A stretch of 64,000 nt of DNA from Bacteroidota bacterium (GCA_024280295.1 JAJRQK010000047.1:62001-126000), one strand, 5' to 3'. Positions 27,780-37,142 are shown, counted from the first letter of the stretch. Numbers and translations are program-made. Notes: generated by a model not told the origin, from the letters alone.

Positions 27780-28778
27780 ATGCACTATCGAATACTGATC
27801 ATTATCCTAAGTATTTCAATTTCCTCAGCGCAGGCAGAAATGGAATTTTATATTTTCCCAATTGTGTTAGATAGCTTGAACATCGACCTTTCTTTACCCC
27901 AGGATGAAGCCATCTACTTTTTTACTTTTAAAGGAATTCATAATAAAGATAAATCGCAGGTGATTCAATACAACATTGATAGTAACAAAACTAAAGTGTA
28001 TCAGAATAATGGTGAAAGTAAACTTGAAATTAAAACAATTCCTGGTAAACATATATTCCGATTTTTTACACAGAATTATCACGAAATTTATTCGGATTCT
28101 ATTGAAATTTCATCTCAGCAAGTAGCCCATTATTCCATTAACATGACATTTGAATTTCAACAGCTTCATGATATTTCAGAGAAACCAGTGATTTATCTTT
28201 ATCCAGAAGAGCCTACAAATGTTGAATTTCGAATCGATGTCAAGGGCGACAATGCATTTTATTATCCTACCTATCAAGATTCATGGAAATTTGTCGCACA
28301 GCCAAATGGAGAACTGGAATTCACTGATAAATCGTACAATTATCTATTCTGGGAAGCATCAGGGGCCGCTCCGTTCAATCGGGATGAGGCAGAGTCTGGA
28401 TTTATCATTGAAGGTGCTTCTATCGTTCAATTTTTGGAAGAAAAACTGTCAGAAGCAGGATTAACATCAAAGGAACAAGCTGATTTCATCACCTATTGGG
28501 CACCCCGAATGCAAAAGAACACGTACAATCTCATTCATTTTGTATTCAACGAAGCGTGCGAGGAGTATGCAACTTTCGATATCAGTCCACAGCCCGATCA
28601 TATCTATCGAATTTACATGAAATGGACGAACATCAATACACCCTTTACCATCGAACCTCAAGAAATCAAAAAAATGAATAGAAACGGTTTCTCGGTTCTA
28701 GAATGGGGTGGACAGCAAAGTTACTTCAAGCGTAATGTATGCAGATTCCCACCATTAGAATCAAGTAACCATGAATAA
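27780..28778 (+). CDS. KPVIYLYP-family secreted protein, copy 1
   Basis: This 332-residue protein has a signal peptide (residues 1-19, ending SAQAE). An N-terminal domain of about 110 residues ends TTPGKH-like (here TIPGKHIFRFF). The conserved core begins KPVIYLYPEE near residue 135 and runs through FYYPTYQDSW, YNYLFWEASG, LTSKEQADFITYWAPR and FSVLEWGGQ at the end. I know this core from hypothetical proteins in several bacterial phyla; no function is assigned that I can cite. Proteins stay in the periplasm or outside. It is the first of six tandem copies and overlaps the next by 8 bases. Confidence 0.8.
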   Translation: MHYRILIIILSISISSAQAEMEFYIFPIVLDSLNIDLSLPQDEAIYFFTFKGIHNKDKSQVIQYNIDSNKTKVYQNNGESKLEIKTIPGKHIFRFFTQNYHEIYSDSIEISSQQVAHYSINMTFEFQQLHDISEKPVIYLYPEEPTNVEFRIDVKGDNAFYYPTYQDSWKFVAQPNGELEFTDKSYNYLFWEASGAAPFNRDEAESGFIIEGASIVQFLEEKLSEAGLTSKEQADFITYWAPRMQKNTYNLIHFVFNEACEEYATFDISPQPDHIYRIYMKWTNINTPFTIEPQEIKKMNRNGFSVLEWGGQQSYFKRNVCRFPPLESSNHE

Positions 28779-29730
28779 ATTAATTTCCATTCTACTAATC
28801 GCTATTTCGATTAACGTTAGCGCCAAAAAAGACGATATCGATCCGCAGGTTTGGTTAAAAAGTAGCTCAATTGATAACACCTTAACCGAAAATCAAGCCG
28901 TTTACGAATTCAATTTCGCGGCTCCTGAGAAAGATCATCGTTTGATATACACAATTGACGGCCATCAGGACACATCAGACCTAGTTAAAGGAGCATTGAG
29001 AATTCAAACAACTCCTGGAAAGCATATTTTCCAATTCTATTATAGTCAGGATTATGAAGAAATATCTACGGATTCACTTGTCATAAATCCGCACTATGTA
29101 AATAGGTACACAGTGATAATGTATGGTTCACAAGAACCCATTATCGACTTAAAACCCATTATCTATTTGTATCCTACAATGGCTACCGAAGTTACTGTTA
29201 AACTAACAATTAAGGGAGAAGATCAATTCTACTACCCCGCGTATAATGATCAATGGAAATTTCTAGCCTATCCGAATGGTGATCTTGTATTTGGTGAGAA
29301 AACGTACAATTATTTGTTTTGGGAAGCACCTGTTGGATCTGAAATCATTACCAATGATGGATTCGTAGTTGCAGGAAAAAATTCGACTACGTTTCTTGAG
29401 AGGAAATTATCCGAAATAGGATTCACACCTAAAGAGCAAGCCGATTTTATTACGTTCTGGGCACCGAAACTTCAACAAAACGAATTCAATTTCATTCAAT
29501 TTATTGTCAATGATGCTTGTGATCAATATGCACTGATGGATATCTTTCCAAAGCCTAACAACCTTTATAGAATCCGTATGCTTTGGTCGATTGTTGATGG
29601 AAGCTACCAAGCACAAAAGCAAGAATTACCAAAAATCAACCGGACTGGATTTTCCGTTCTCGAATGGGGAGGACAACAAACTCGTTTTAGAAGAATTAAT
29701 TGTACATCTTACAATACTATAGCACTATGA
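28771..29730 (+). CDS. KPVIYLYP-family secreted protein, copy 2
   Basis: The 319-residue product has a signal peptide (residues 1-18, ending NVSAKK), the N-terminal domain ending TTPGKHIFQFYY, and the core: KPIIYLYPTM near residue 128, FYYPAYNDQW, YNYLFWEAPV, FTPKEQADFITFWAPK, and FSVLEWGGQQ at the end. It differs from copy 1 in KPI for KPV and in a tail rich in Arg and Asn. It overlaps copy 1 by 8 bases at its start and copy 3 by 4 bases (ATGA) at its end, so translation is probably coupled. Function unknown. Confidence 0.8.
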   Translation: MNKLISILLIAISINVSAKKDDIDPQVWLKSSSIDNTLTENQAVYEFNFAAPEKDHRLIYTIDGHQDTSDLVKGALRIQTTPGKHIFQFYYSQDYEEISTDSLVINPHYVNRYTVIMYGSQEPIIDLKPIIYLYPTMATEVTVKLTIKGEDQFYYPAYNDQWKFLAYPNGDLVFGEKTYNYLFWEAPVGSEIITNDGFVVAGKNSTTFLERKLSEIGFTPKEQADFITFWAPKLQQNEFNFIQFIVNDACDQYALMDIFPKPNNLYRIRMLWSIVDGSYQAQKQELPKINRTGFSVLEWGGQQTRFRRINCTSYNTIAL

Positions 29731-30686
29731 TAAAGTCATTTTTAATAGTCATTTCACTTGGATTTGTAATGATTTCTAATGCGAAGGATAGGTTTGAGCT
29801 CATTCCGACCTATATGCTAGAATCTAGTAACAAAGATGTAAAACTTAAGTCAGGTGAATCCGTTTTTGAGTTTCAGTTCAATAACGTAATTCTAGATGGA
29901 AAGCATCAGGTGATTTACAGCATTGATGGGATTTCAGACACCGTGACGGTAAATGGTAACTCTTTCGAAGTTTTCACAACACCTGGAGAACACATCTTTC
30001 AGATATTATACAACGCTTATTATCAAGAAATATATACCGGTAAACTTTTGATAAAAGACCAATATCGTGATGTCTACTCATTGAATTTATGGGATAATTA
30101 TATGGAACTAGAGGTGGATAAACCTGTAATTTACATCTACCCAGAGGAAGAAATGAAAATTTCCGTCAATTTGGATATCAAAGGCAAAGAAGTATTTACA
30201 TATCCTCCTATAGAAGGCAATTGGGAATTTACCGCTCAGCCAAACGGGGACCTTTATTTTGGTGATAAAGTATACAATTACTTATTCTGGGAATCTGAAC
30301 AAAGCCGTTACTTCAATCATGTTGAAGTGCAATCAGGATTCATTGTTGAAAAAGAGAACGTCGTATCTTTCCTTGAGAGTAAACTTACAGAAGTAGGATT
30401 GACAAGTAAAGAACAAGCAGATTTCATCACGTATTGGGCGCCAAGAATGGTTCAATTCGATAAGACATTTGTTCGTTTCGAATTCAATGAGGAATGCAAT
30501 CGTTATGCAGAATTGGACATCTCCCCTACCCCAGATCAACTCTATCGTATATACATGGGGTGGATGCCTATCTTTGAAGAGATGAATCCAGCACCAACTC
30601 CTCAGGAGATTAAACCAATAGTGAGAAAAGGATTCGTTGTCCTTGAATGGGGTGGATTTGAGACAATTTTAACCGAAATTTACTAG
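29727..30686 (+). CDS. KPVIYLYP-family secreted protein, copy 3
   Basis: The 319-residue product starts at the ATG at 29727 that overlaps the copy 2 stop; an upstream in-frame start at 29700 lies before the signal peptide and is unlikely. The signal peptide is residues 1-20 (ISNAKD). The core has KPVIYIYPEE, FTYPPIEGNW, YNYLFWESEQ, LTSKEQADFITYWAPR and FVVLEWGG. The N-terminal domain again ends TTPGEHIFQILY. Copy 4 begins one base after the stop. Function unknown. Confidence 0.8.
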   Translation: MIKSFLIVISLGFVMISNAKDRFELIPTYMLESSNKDVKLKSGESVFEFQFNNVILDGKHQVIYSIDGISDTVTVNGNSFEVFTTPGEHIFQILYNAYYQEIYTGKLLIKDQYRDVYSLNLWDNYMELEVDKPVIYIYPEEEMKISVNLDIKGKEVFTYPPIEGNWEFTAQPNGDLYFGDKVYNYLFWESEQSRYFNHVEVQSGFIVEKENVVSFLESKLTEVGLTSKEQADFITYWAPRMVQFDKTFVRFEFNEECNRYAELDISPTPDQLYRIYMGWMPIFEEMNPAPTPQEIKPIVRKGFVVLEWGGFETILTEIY

Positions 30687-30687
30687 T

Positions 30688-31646
30688 ATGAATCGAATAA
30701 TCATCATTTGCATCTTGTTTTTAGGTGTTTCAACAACTTCAAAAGCATCGATCCGCCTTGTTGACTTTCTAAACTACTGGGTAGAATCTGTCCAAGATCT
30801 AGATTCTTTAAGTAATTCAGAAGTGATGTACAGCTTTCACATTGGCAACGTCCCTAACCTCAAAGTCTACTCGATTCGATTTTCGGACAATGGCATTGAA
30901 TCCTCTCAGGTGTGCGACTCTAATGGATCTATTCATATAAAGACGACACCTGGGAAGCATCAGTTTCAAATCTATGTTAGTTCTGCTTTTTATGAAATTT
31001 TGACGGATTCGCTTCTTCTCGAACAAGGAAAAGAAATGATATTAAGTACTCACTTTGGCAGGACACCAGTGTTAATCACTCCAGCCAAACCTGTAATTTA
31101 TCTTTATCCAGAGGAAGAAACCGATGTCGAATTTGTCCTTACATCAACGGACGAGATCCGTTCTATTACCCAGAATATGAAGAGTCTTGGAAGTTCACCG
31201 CGCAACCAAATGGCACACTTCATTTTGGAGACAAAACGTACAATTACCTCTTTTGGGAATCCTCGCAGCGCATTCACCCGCAGAAACTAGAAGAGCCGAA
31301 TGGTTTCATTGTAGAAGGTATAAATGCTGTTCCCTTTTTAGAAGGAATTTTGGATAAGGCAGGATTGACCACAAAAGAGCAAGCCGACTTCATCACTTAC
31401 TGGGGGCCACAACTAGCAAAAAATAAACTCAATCAGGTTCATTTTAAGTTTAATGATGATTGCACAGAGTTTGCAACGTTTGAAATAACACCTGAACCAA
31501 AAACGGTTTATCGCATTTATATTTTATGGAAACCAATTGAGAAAAGTATCTTACTGGAAGAGCAGTTTATTGAACCAGTAATTCGTGATGGATTTACCGT
31601 AATGGAATGGGGTGGACTGATAGTTCCTCCAATGCCAACAAATTAA
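30688..31646 (+). pseudogene. KPVIYLYP-family copy 4, frameshifted
   Basis: Frame 1 from ATG 30688 gives a signal peptide, an N-terminal domain ending TTPGKHQFQIYV, and KPVIYLYPEEETDVEFVLT. After base 31143 the family sequence continues in another frame: NGRDPFYYPEYEESW, YNYLFWESSQ, LTTKEQADFITYWGPQ, and FTVMEWGG before the stop at 31646. Aligned to the other copies exactly one base is missing near 31141-31146. The broken frame stops at 31290. Either copy 4 is inactivated, or this is a sequencing error. Confidence 0.8.
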
Positions 31647-31656
31647 AAATAGAGCT

Positions 31657-32604
31657 ATGAAAATATTAATAATTCTTTTTTTTGCAACTGTAAGTTTCAC
31701 CTCTACCGCTTTAGAGTACAAACGACTTCCGAGTTGCTATCTACTTTCAGATTCTTTAGACACATCACTTCCTAGTGACTCAGCAATGTACACATTTGAA
31801 TTCAACGGATTGAGCGAAGAGAATACTCAGTTAATCTATAGTTCTGGAACAAATACAATTACATACAATTTTGAAAATGAGCATACCTTAAAGTTGATTT
31901 TGCCTTCAGGTAAATATAAATTTGAATTCTACATTAGTGGTTATGATGAAATAGTAACGGGGAAACTCGAAATTCAAAAACAACATCATTCAACATATCG
32001 AGTTCAAATGGAGCATCAAGTATTCAAAGGACAGATGAAAAAACCTGTTATCTACTTATATCCAAAAGAAAATTTAGAAGTAAGTGTTCAATTGAATATT
32101 CATGGTCAGGATCCGTTTTATTATCCAGAGTACAAGAATAGCTGGAGCTTCACAGCTGATCCAACTGGACAATTGAAGTTCGGTGAGAGCACCTACAACT
32201 ATTTGTTTTGGGAAGCAAACATGGATGCTCCAAAAATTGATCACAATTATGGTTTTATGGTTGAGGGAGATAATACAGTTACATTCTTAGAAGAACAACT
32301 GAATTTAATGGGTTTCACGAGTAAAGAACAAGCTGATTTTATTACATTTTGGGGGCCTCAATTAACACAAAACAAACTCAATTATGTTAATTTCATATTC
32401 AATGAAGCCTGTGATGAATTTGCCGAACTATCCATTTCACCTCAGCCAGATAACATTTTCAGAGTATCAATGATTTGGCAGCCTGTAAATGAACCTTGGG
32501 AATTAGAATCACCACTCATGGAAAAAATGAATCGAAATGGATTTACAGTTCTTGAATGGGGAGGAATGGAACTTCCAGCTATTTATGATGCAGCGGAGAT
32601 ATAA
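31657..32604 (+). CDS. KPVIYLYP-family secreted protein, copy 5
   Basis: The 315-residue product has a short signal peptide (residues 1-18, ending TSTALE). The N-terminal domain ends with the more diverged PSGKYKFEFYI in place of TTPGKH. The core is complete: KPVIYLYPKE near residue 128, FYYPEYKNSW, YNYLFWEANM, FTSKEQADFITFWGPQ and FTVLEWGG. It begins about ten bases after copy 4. The remnant copy 6 begins right after its stop. Function unknown. Confidence 0.8.
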   Translation: MKILIILFFATVSFTSTALEYKRLPSCYLLSDSLDTSLPSDSAMYTFEFNGLSEENTQLIYSSGTNTITYNFENEHTLKLILPSGKYKFEFYISGYDEIVTGKLEIQKQHHSTYRVQMEHQVFKGQMKKPVIYLYPKENLEVSVQLNIHGQDPFYYPEYKNSWSFTADPTGQLKFGESTYNYLFWEANMDAPKIDHNYGFMVEGDNTVTFLEEQLNLMGFTSKEQADFITFWGPQLTQNKLNYVNFIFNEACDEFAELSISPQPDNIFRVSMIWQPVNEPWELESPLMEKMNRNGFTVLEWGGMELPAIYDAAEI

Positions 32605-32613
32605 AATTAGTAG

Positions 32614-33216
32614 CCTAGTCTAAAGCCTGTTATATACATATATCCCGTAAAAAAAACAAACGTCTCTATTGAGATTGACATTTTCGGGACAGATAAATTT
32701 CTGTACCCCAAATACGATGAGAAATGGGAATTTATAGCACACCCGAATGGAGATTTGGGCTTCGGTAACGCAACTTACAACTACTTATTTTGGGAAGCTA
32801 AGTCAACTAATTCGATTGATATTAGCCAAGTGAAAACTGGTTTTTTTGTTAAAAATGATGAGGTCATCTCATTTTTAGAGGAAAAATTAACTGAGGCAGG
32901 ACTTACCTCCCAAGAGCAAGCAGATTTCATTACTTTTTGGGCACCAAGATTAAATCAAAACAAACTAAATTTCATACATTTTATGTTTAACCAAACCTGC
33001 AATAGATTGGCAGAACTTAATATTAGTCCAACACCTGATAACATTTATCGAATTTACATCCTATGGTCAAAGGTTGATGAAGAGTTCGAAATCGACGAGC
33101 AAAAAATTATTCGTGCTAATCGAGAAGGCTTCACCGTTATCGAATGGGGTGGACAGCATCATACTATGATCCAAAAAAAATATAAGTTCATTGGAATAAA
33201 TATGTGCTTGATCTAA
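32614..33216 (+). pseudogene. KPVIYLYP-family copy 6, N-terminally truncated
   Basis: Open from just after an in-frame TAG at 32611, the frame reads PSLKPVIYIYPVKK and continues with LYPKYDEKW, YNYLFWEAKS, LTSQEQADFITFWAPR and FTVIEWGGQ to the stop at 33216. The signal peptide and about 120 N-terminal residues are missing, and no start codon precedes the KPV motif. The first ATG (32755) is inside the core. It is probably a remnant, although readthrough from copy 5 cannot be excluded. The C-terminus has an extra 20 unrelated residues. Confidence 0.75.
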
Positions 33217-33308
33217 ATTATAGAAATACTTCCCACTTATTTTGATAACAATAATGACTTCGGAAAGAATTACCGTCCAGATGAAGTAAACTAACTCTGA
33301 ATGACTAA

Positions 33309-34643
33309 CTATTCCTTAATAAATCTGAGTGTTTCTGTTGGTGTTCTTAATAAATAAACCCCATCCGTAACATTTCTAAGATCAATTCTGATGGTGTTTA
33401 CATCGATAAATTCAAAAGATAATTCAGAAGTTACATCATTACCAATGAGAGAATATACTCTTAACTCATTAACATCCTGCTTTGGTCCTCTGAGATAAAT
33501 TGACAATTTCGCAGGATTCGGATACAAGTTAAATTCCATTCCAGCATTATTCTCGATTGACCTAATGTCAAAATGTTCTTTACGACCATCGATATCGGTT
33601 TGGGTCAAGCGATAATATGAAATTCCATAATACGGTCTAATATCTGATGTTTCATAATACGAACTATTGATAGTTGTTCCTACACTTTCCACATCTGCCA
33701 CAAATTCCCAATCTCGTCCATTAAGAGAGCGTTCGATTGTGAAATAATCGTTGTGTATTTCAGATGCCGTAGACCATTCTAAATTCACCAATTTATGATT
33801 AATCAATACTGAACTAAAAGCAACTAATTGAACAGGTAAGGCAGTGCCACAAAAAATAGTATTTGTATCAACAAAAGCATGATCTGGAAATGGATTTGTA
33901 TAAATTATAGGGTCAGGAACGACATTACCATCAATCTCTAGAAATGGAGTCGTATTAATGCTTGTACAATAAGTCTGACAAAGCGAAGTCCCTGGTCTAT
34001 CTGGTAGGCCGTTCTGCTCAAATTCAACGCTAGGAGTTTCAATGTATCCGCAACAATCAACGGTTCCTCCCTCAATTTCCATGCCGCCGGTAACAAATAT
34101 ACTGTCTTGATTGCACAAATAACCTTCAACTTCAAGTTCTACGGCAGAAATAGTTCCACCAGGAAAGTTATATAAACTACCGCTACCACAAGTTTGCCCT
34201 ACTTCTATTTCATTAGTAGCTGTAATTGTACCAAAATTATTAACAACAGGATACGGATCAACAGGGGCATAGGGCATAAGGCAATCATCAGGAATTATAT
34301 ACAAATTAGTCACAGTAACATCACCATAATTAATTAACTCTCCCATATTAGTACCTCCTGCTCCAATGAACAGGTCATTAGCACCACTTATAGATGCTCC
34401 TAAAGAGACAATCATTGTTCCCAAAACTCTCTGAGTCACATCATAAACAATTGTATTATTAATAACAATTGTATCCCCGAAAGGCAAAGGATTTGGAGGG
34501 ACTCCAAAAACCGACCAAGAGGCAGCTGATGACCATGGACCATTCGCTACAGTTGTGTAAGAAATTTGAGCTGTTGAGCTAAAAGTCGAAAGCAAAAAAT
34601 TGAAGATAAGAATTCGAGTGATCATTTTGTAAACTTGCTTCAT
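33309..34643 (-). CDS. T9SS type A sorted secreted protein
   Basis: The 444-residue product has a signal peptide (about residues 1-25, ending SSTAQ). The middle 220 residues look like beta-helical or adhesin-type repeats, with a GSLYNFPGGTI-like turn pattern and paired cysteines near CCGYIETP. Residues about 275-370 form the common pre-sorting module (LVAFSSVLI, LEWSTASEIHNDYFTIERS), and the last 70 residues are a type A sorting domain (FNLYPNPAKLSIYLRG, GVYLLRT, LRFIKE). It is exported by T9SS and fixed to the surface. No enzyme motif is seen. A strong inverted repeat lies 14 bases upstream of the start. Confidence 0.85.
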   Translation of the reverse strand: MKQVYKMITRILIFNFLLSTFSSTAQISYTTVANGPWSSAASWSVFGVPPNPLPFGDTIVINNTIVYDVTQRVLGTMIVSLGASISGANDLFIGAGGTNMGELINYGDVTVTNLYIIPDDCLMPYAPVDPYPVVNNFGTITATNEIEVGQTCGSGSLYNFPGGTISAVELEVEGYLCNQDSIFVTGGMEIEGGTVDCCGYIETPSVEFEQNGLPDRPGTSLCQTYCTSINTTPFLEIDGNVVPDPIIYTNPFPDHAFVDTNTIFCGTALPVQLVAFSSVLINHKLVNLEWSTASEIHNDYFTIERSLNGRDWEFVADVESVGTTINSSYYETSDIRPYYGISYYRLTQTDIDGRKEHFDIRSIENNAGMEFNLYPNPAKLSIYLRGPKQDVNELRVYSLIGNDVTSELSFEFIDVNTIRIDLRNVTDGVYLLRTPTETLRFIKE

Positions 34644-35342
34644 ATACAGGAGATTAATTACTAAATCCGATTAGTAATAGGGGTAAGATAGGAAATATTC
34701 TCTTATCATTCTCAATAATATGACCAAATTGGTAGTTTCATCCAACAAAATGAATGCTCCATTGAAAATTTCACAACAAGACGTACTTTTTAACTATCAC
34801 CTCGAAATAAGGTTAATTTAATAGACTATAATTCTATTTTCAGAAGAGATGAAAACAAGAAAAAGTAAGCAATCAAGTTCTGAAACAATTCATTTTTAGA
34901 TGTCTAGAAAAATAACTGTTAAAGATTAATAATTCAAATTTCATTCTAAAATAGTGGCAAATCCCATGATAATAATGAGAGATGAGCATTTGGAAGGCTT
35001 GATTAACTATTGAGACAAAACTAGATAAGACAATTACGCTTTAAAACCCTGAATTCACGAGCAATGAAAAAGTTAATACCATTTCAAGATTAATCCCTAA
35101 ATAAACAAGAATAATCGATTTTTGTATATTTGTATATATGTATATATGTAATGGTGCATGCACTAAATTTACAGGATCGTTGATCATAGTAGTGCAAGAT
35201 GTACTCGCTCGATTTTACACAATGTACTCACCAGTAAATGAATATATTGACACACCTTGTATTTAGGAGCAGAATTTGTCATTTTTGATACCGAGAAGAA
35301 TGAAGGTCAACTTTAATGAATTAAAAGCAATTAATTAAACCT
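34644..35342. other. Intergenic region, AT-rich
   Basis: About 700 bases with no convincing gene. It holds the inverted repeat at 34657-34678. At 35121-35150 lies a run of TATATATG-type repeats that includes TATATTTG (35125-35132), an exact TAnnTTTG but without a TTG at -33. No terminator or RNA gene was seen. Confidence 0.5.
34657..34678 (-). promoter_or_regulatory. Inverted repeat in 5' region of the T9SS gene
   Basis: ATTACTAA (34657-34664) and TTAGTAAT (34671-34678) are perfect 8-base arms around the 6-base loop ATCCGA. It lies 14 bases before the start at 34643, so it could be an operator or an mRNA hairpin near the ribosome site. There is no T-run. Function not known. Confidence 0.35.
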
Positions 35343-35828
35343 ATGAAAGTAAGGCTACTGTCCTTATTGTCTGTTGTACTTGTTTTGTCGATTAAAGCCT
35401 ACGAAACAGCTGCGCGTGAATCGAACAACCAAGATCAAATTGATGTTTACCAACCTGATATTTCATTCTTGGACGGAGATCAATTTAATCCTATTTCAAA
35501 GGTTGATAGTATTGTCCGTATCCTAAGTAAAGCAACTACAGTAAAGGAACGTCATGTCGGCTTTGCAGGAATCACTCCACAAGAATACCAACTTTTCGAA
35601 GGACTCATCGCTGAAGGAACACTGGAAGAACTTAATGGTTTATTGACACATTATTCACCTGTTGTTCGTGTTTATGCTTACCGTGCATTACTTGCCAATG
35701 GAATGGAAATCAATATTAATTACGAGGCAACGATGTTCAAAGACACAACTGCTGTTGATTGGTTTTCAGGGGTTTTCTTAACAAGAAGTAGTGTTCAAGA
35801 ACTCGTGTCTCAAGGATTTACAGATTAG
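35343..35828 (+). CDS. Small secreted protein with HEAT-like segment, unknown function
   Basis: The 161-residue product starts with a hydrophobic segment (residues 4-18) that acts as signal peptide or anchor. The rest is soluble and acidic. LLTHYSPVVRVYAYRALLANG near residues 100-120 looks like one HEAT-type repeat, and a degenerate unit may precede it. I do not recognise the family. It stands alone, with a small minus-strand ORF overlapping nothing but starting 16 bases past its stop. A surface or periplasmic scaffold is a guess only. Confidence 0.6.
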   Translation: MKVRLLSLLSVVLVLSIKAYETAARESNNQDQIDVYQPDISFLDGDQFNPISKVDSIVRILSKATTVKERHVGFAGITPQEYQLFEGLIAEGTLEELNGLLTHYSPVVRVYAYRALLANGMEININYEATMFKDTTAVDWFSGVFLTRSSVQELVSQGFTD

Positions 35829-35843
35829 AAATTGTACAATCTA

Positions 35844-35939
35844 CTACTCCTTAACAAAGGTAAGGTTCACGCCATCATCGTCTAAACCACTGCACGCTGT
35901 TAAAACAATCATCAAAAAAGATAATGTAATAATTTTCAG
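35844..35939 (-). CDS. Very short lipoprotein-like ORF (CTG start?)
   Basis: Minus-strand bases 35939-35844 encode about 31 residues: KIITLSFLMIVLTACSG, then LDDDGVNLTFVKE and stop. LTAC-S is a clear lipobox, and an acidic stretch follows as is common in Bacteroidota surface lipoproteins. The only start at the right place is CTG at 35939, directly in front of KII; upstream is an in-frame TAA. It lies about 28 bases downstream of the sigma-54 activator and may be in its operon. It could be a truncated lipoprotein remnant or a real microprotein. Confidence 0.35.
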   Translation of the reverse strand: MKIITLSFLMIVLTACSGLDDDGVNLTFVKE

Positions 35940-35966
35940 TTGACTAGGTTATTTCATAATGACAAC

Positions 35967-37142
35967 CTATTTAATAACATGTGGATTTGCGAACATTTTC
36001 ACTTCCGCTGCTGAAATCACCTCACCACCGAGAATGATTAGTCGTTCCACAATATTTCGAAGTTCACGAATGTTCCCTGTCCAATCAGTTTTTGTCAATG
36101 CATCAAGTGCCCCATCATCGAACGATTTCCGTGCAATCCCATGTTCTGCACACACCATTTTCATAAAATGATTTGCCAACAAAGGAATATCATCTCTGCG
36201 CTCGTTTAAAGATGGAACATGAATTAGAATCACAGCCAATCGGTGGTATAGATCTTCTCGGAAATTTCCTTTTTCAATTTCTTCGCGTAGATTTTTATTC
36301 GTTGCAGCAACGATTCGTGCATTTACTTTGATGTCTTTCTCTCCTCCTACTCGTTGAATCACATTTTCTTGCAAAGCACGCAACACTTTCGCTTGAGCAC
36401 TTGCTGACATATCACCTATTTCATCCAAGAAGAGCGTTCCTCCAGATGCCAATTCGAATTTTCCTTTCTTTTGCTTAATAGCAGATGTAAATGCACCTTT
36501 TTCGTGACCAAAGAGTTCGCTTTCGATTAATTCTGTGGGGATTGCAGCACAATTCACTTCAATAAATGGCTGTGATTTTCGTTCGCTAAGATCATGCAAT
36601 GATTGAGCAACCAATTCCTTCCCTGTTCCGTTTGCCCCTGTTATAAGAACACGTGCATCAGAAGGGGCAACCTTTTCGATCATTCCCTTAATTTGATTGA
36701 TCTCGTCAGTATCACCAATGATTGATGAACCTTTAAAACGTTTCACAACTTTCTTGAGTACTTTCTTCTCTTCAATAAGTACCGTTTTATCATTCGCATT
36801 CCTTATTGTCACCAAAATACGATTGAGATCTAACGGTTTCTCTATAAAATCAAACGCACCTTTTTTTATCGCATGAACAGCAGTATCAATGTTCCCATGA
36901 CCACTTATCATTATAACAGGAGTATCAATCTTGGCTTTTAACAAACCATCAAGGACTTCCATTCCATCCATTTCAGGCATTTTAATATCACAGAAAATAA
37001 TGTCAAACTCCTCCGCTTTCGCCATGTCCAGCCCTTGCTTTCCATTTTCAGCTTCCGACACTTCGAATTCTTCAAATTCAAGGATTTCTCTCAATGCACG
37101 TCTGATTGCGCGCTCATCATCAACGACTAATATTTTGCCCAT
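35967..37142 (-). CDS. Sigma-54-interacting response regulator lacking a Fis-type DNA-binding domain
   Basis: The 391-residue protein has a receiver domain (residues 1-120, phospho-acceptor Asp52 in DIKMPEMDG, conserved Lys in EKPLD near 103). An AAA+ ATPase domain follows (about 140-385): Walker A GANGTGKE near 167, Walker [12 protein letters not shown] near 240, and a sigma-54 contact loop that reads GAFTSA instead of GAFTGA. It ends right after the AAA+ lid at residue 391, with no C-terminal helix-turn-helix. Typical NtrC-type regulators are 440-480 residues. It would activate RpoN promoters from solution or through a partner. The cognate kinase is not nearby. Confidence 0.85.
   Translation of the reverse strand: MGKILVVDDERAIRRALREILEFEEFEVSEAENGKQGLDMAKAEEFDIIFCDIKMPEMDGMEVLDGLLKAKIDTPVIMISGHGNIDTAVHAIKKGAFDFIEKPLDLNRILVTIRNANDKTVLIEEKKVLKKVVKRFKGSSIIGDTDEINQIKGMIEKVAPSDARVLITGANGTGKELVAQSLHDLSERKSQPFIEVNCAAIPTELIESELFGHEKGAFTSAIKQKKGKFELASGGTLFLDEIGDMSASAQAKVLRALQENVIQRVGGEKDIKVNARIVAATNKNLREEIEKGNFREDLYHRLAVILIHVPSLNERRDDIPLLANHFMKMVCAEHGIARKSFDDGALDALTKTDWTGNIRELRNIVERLIILGGEVISAAEVKMFANPHVIK

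Larger units (their letters stand above)
27780..33216 (+). repeat. Tandem array of six KPVIYLYP-family paralogues
   Basis: Six same-strand copies follow one another with 8-base or 4-base overlaps or gaps of at most about ten bases. Each has a diverged N-terminal domain and a better conserved C-terminal core (KPVIYLYP, YNYLFWE, EQADFIT, EWGG). Copies 1, 2, 3 and 5 are intact, copy 4 is frameshifted, copy 6 lacks start and N-terminal domain. The divergence between copies shows the array is not recent. Confidence 0.85.
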
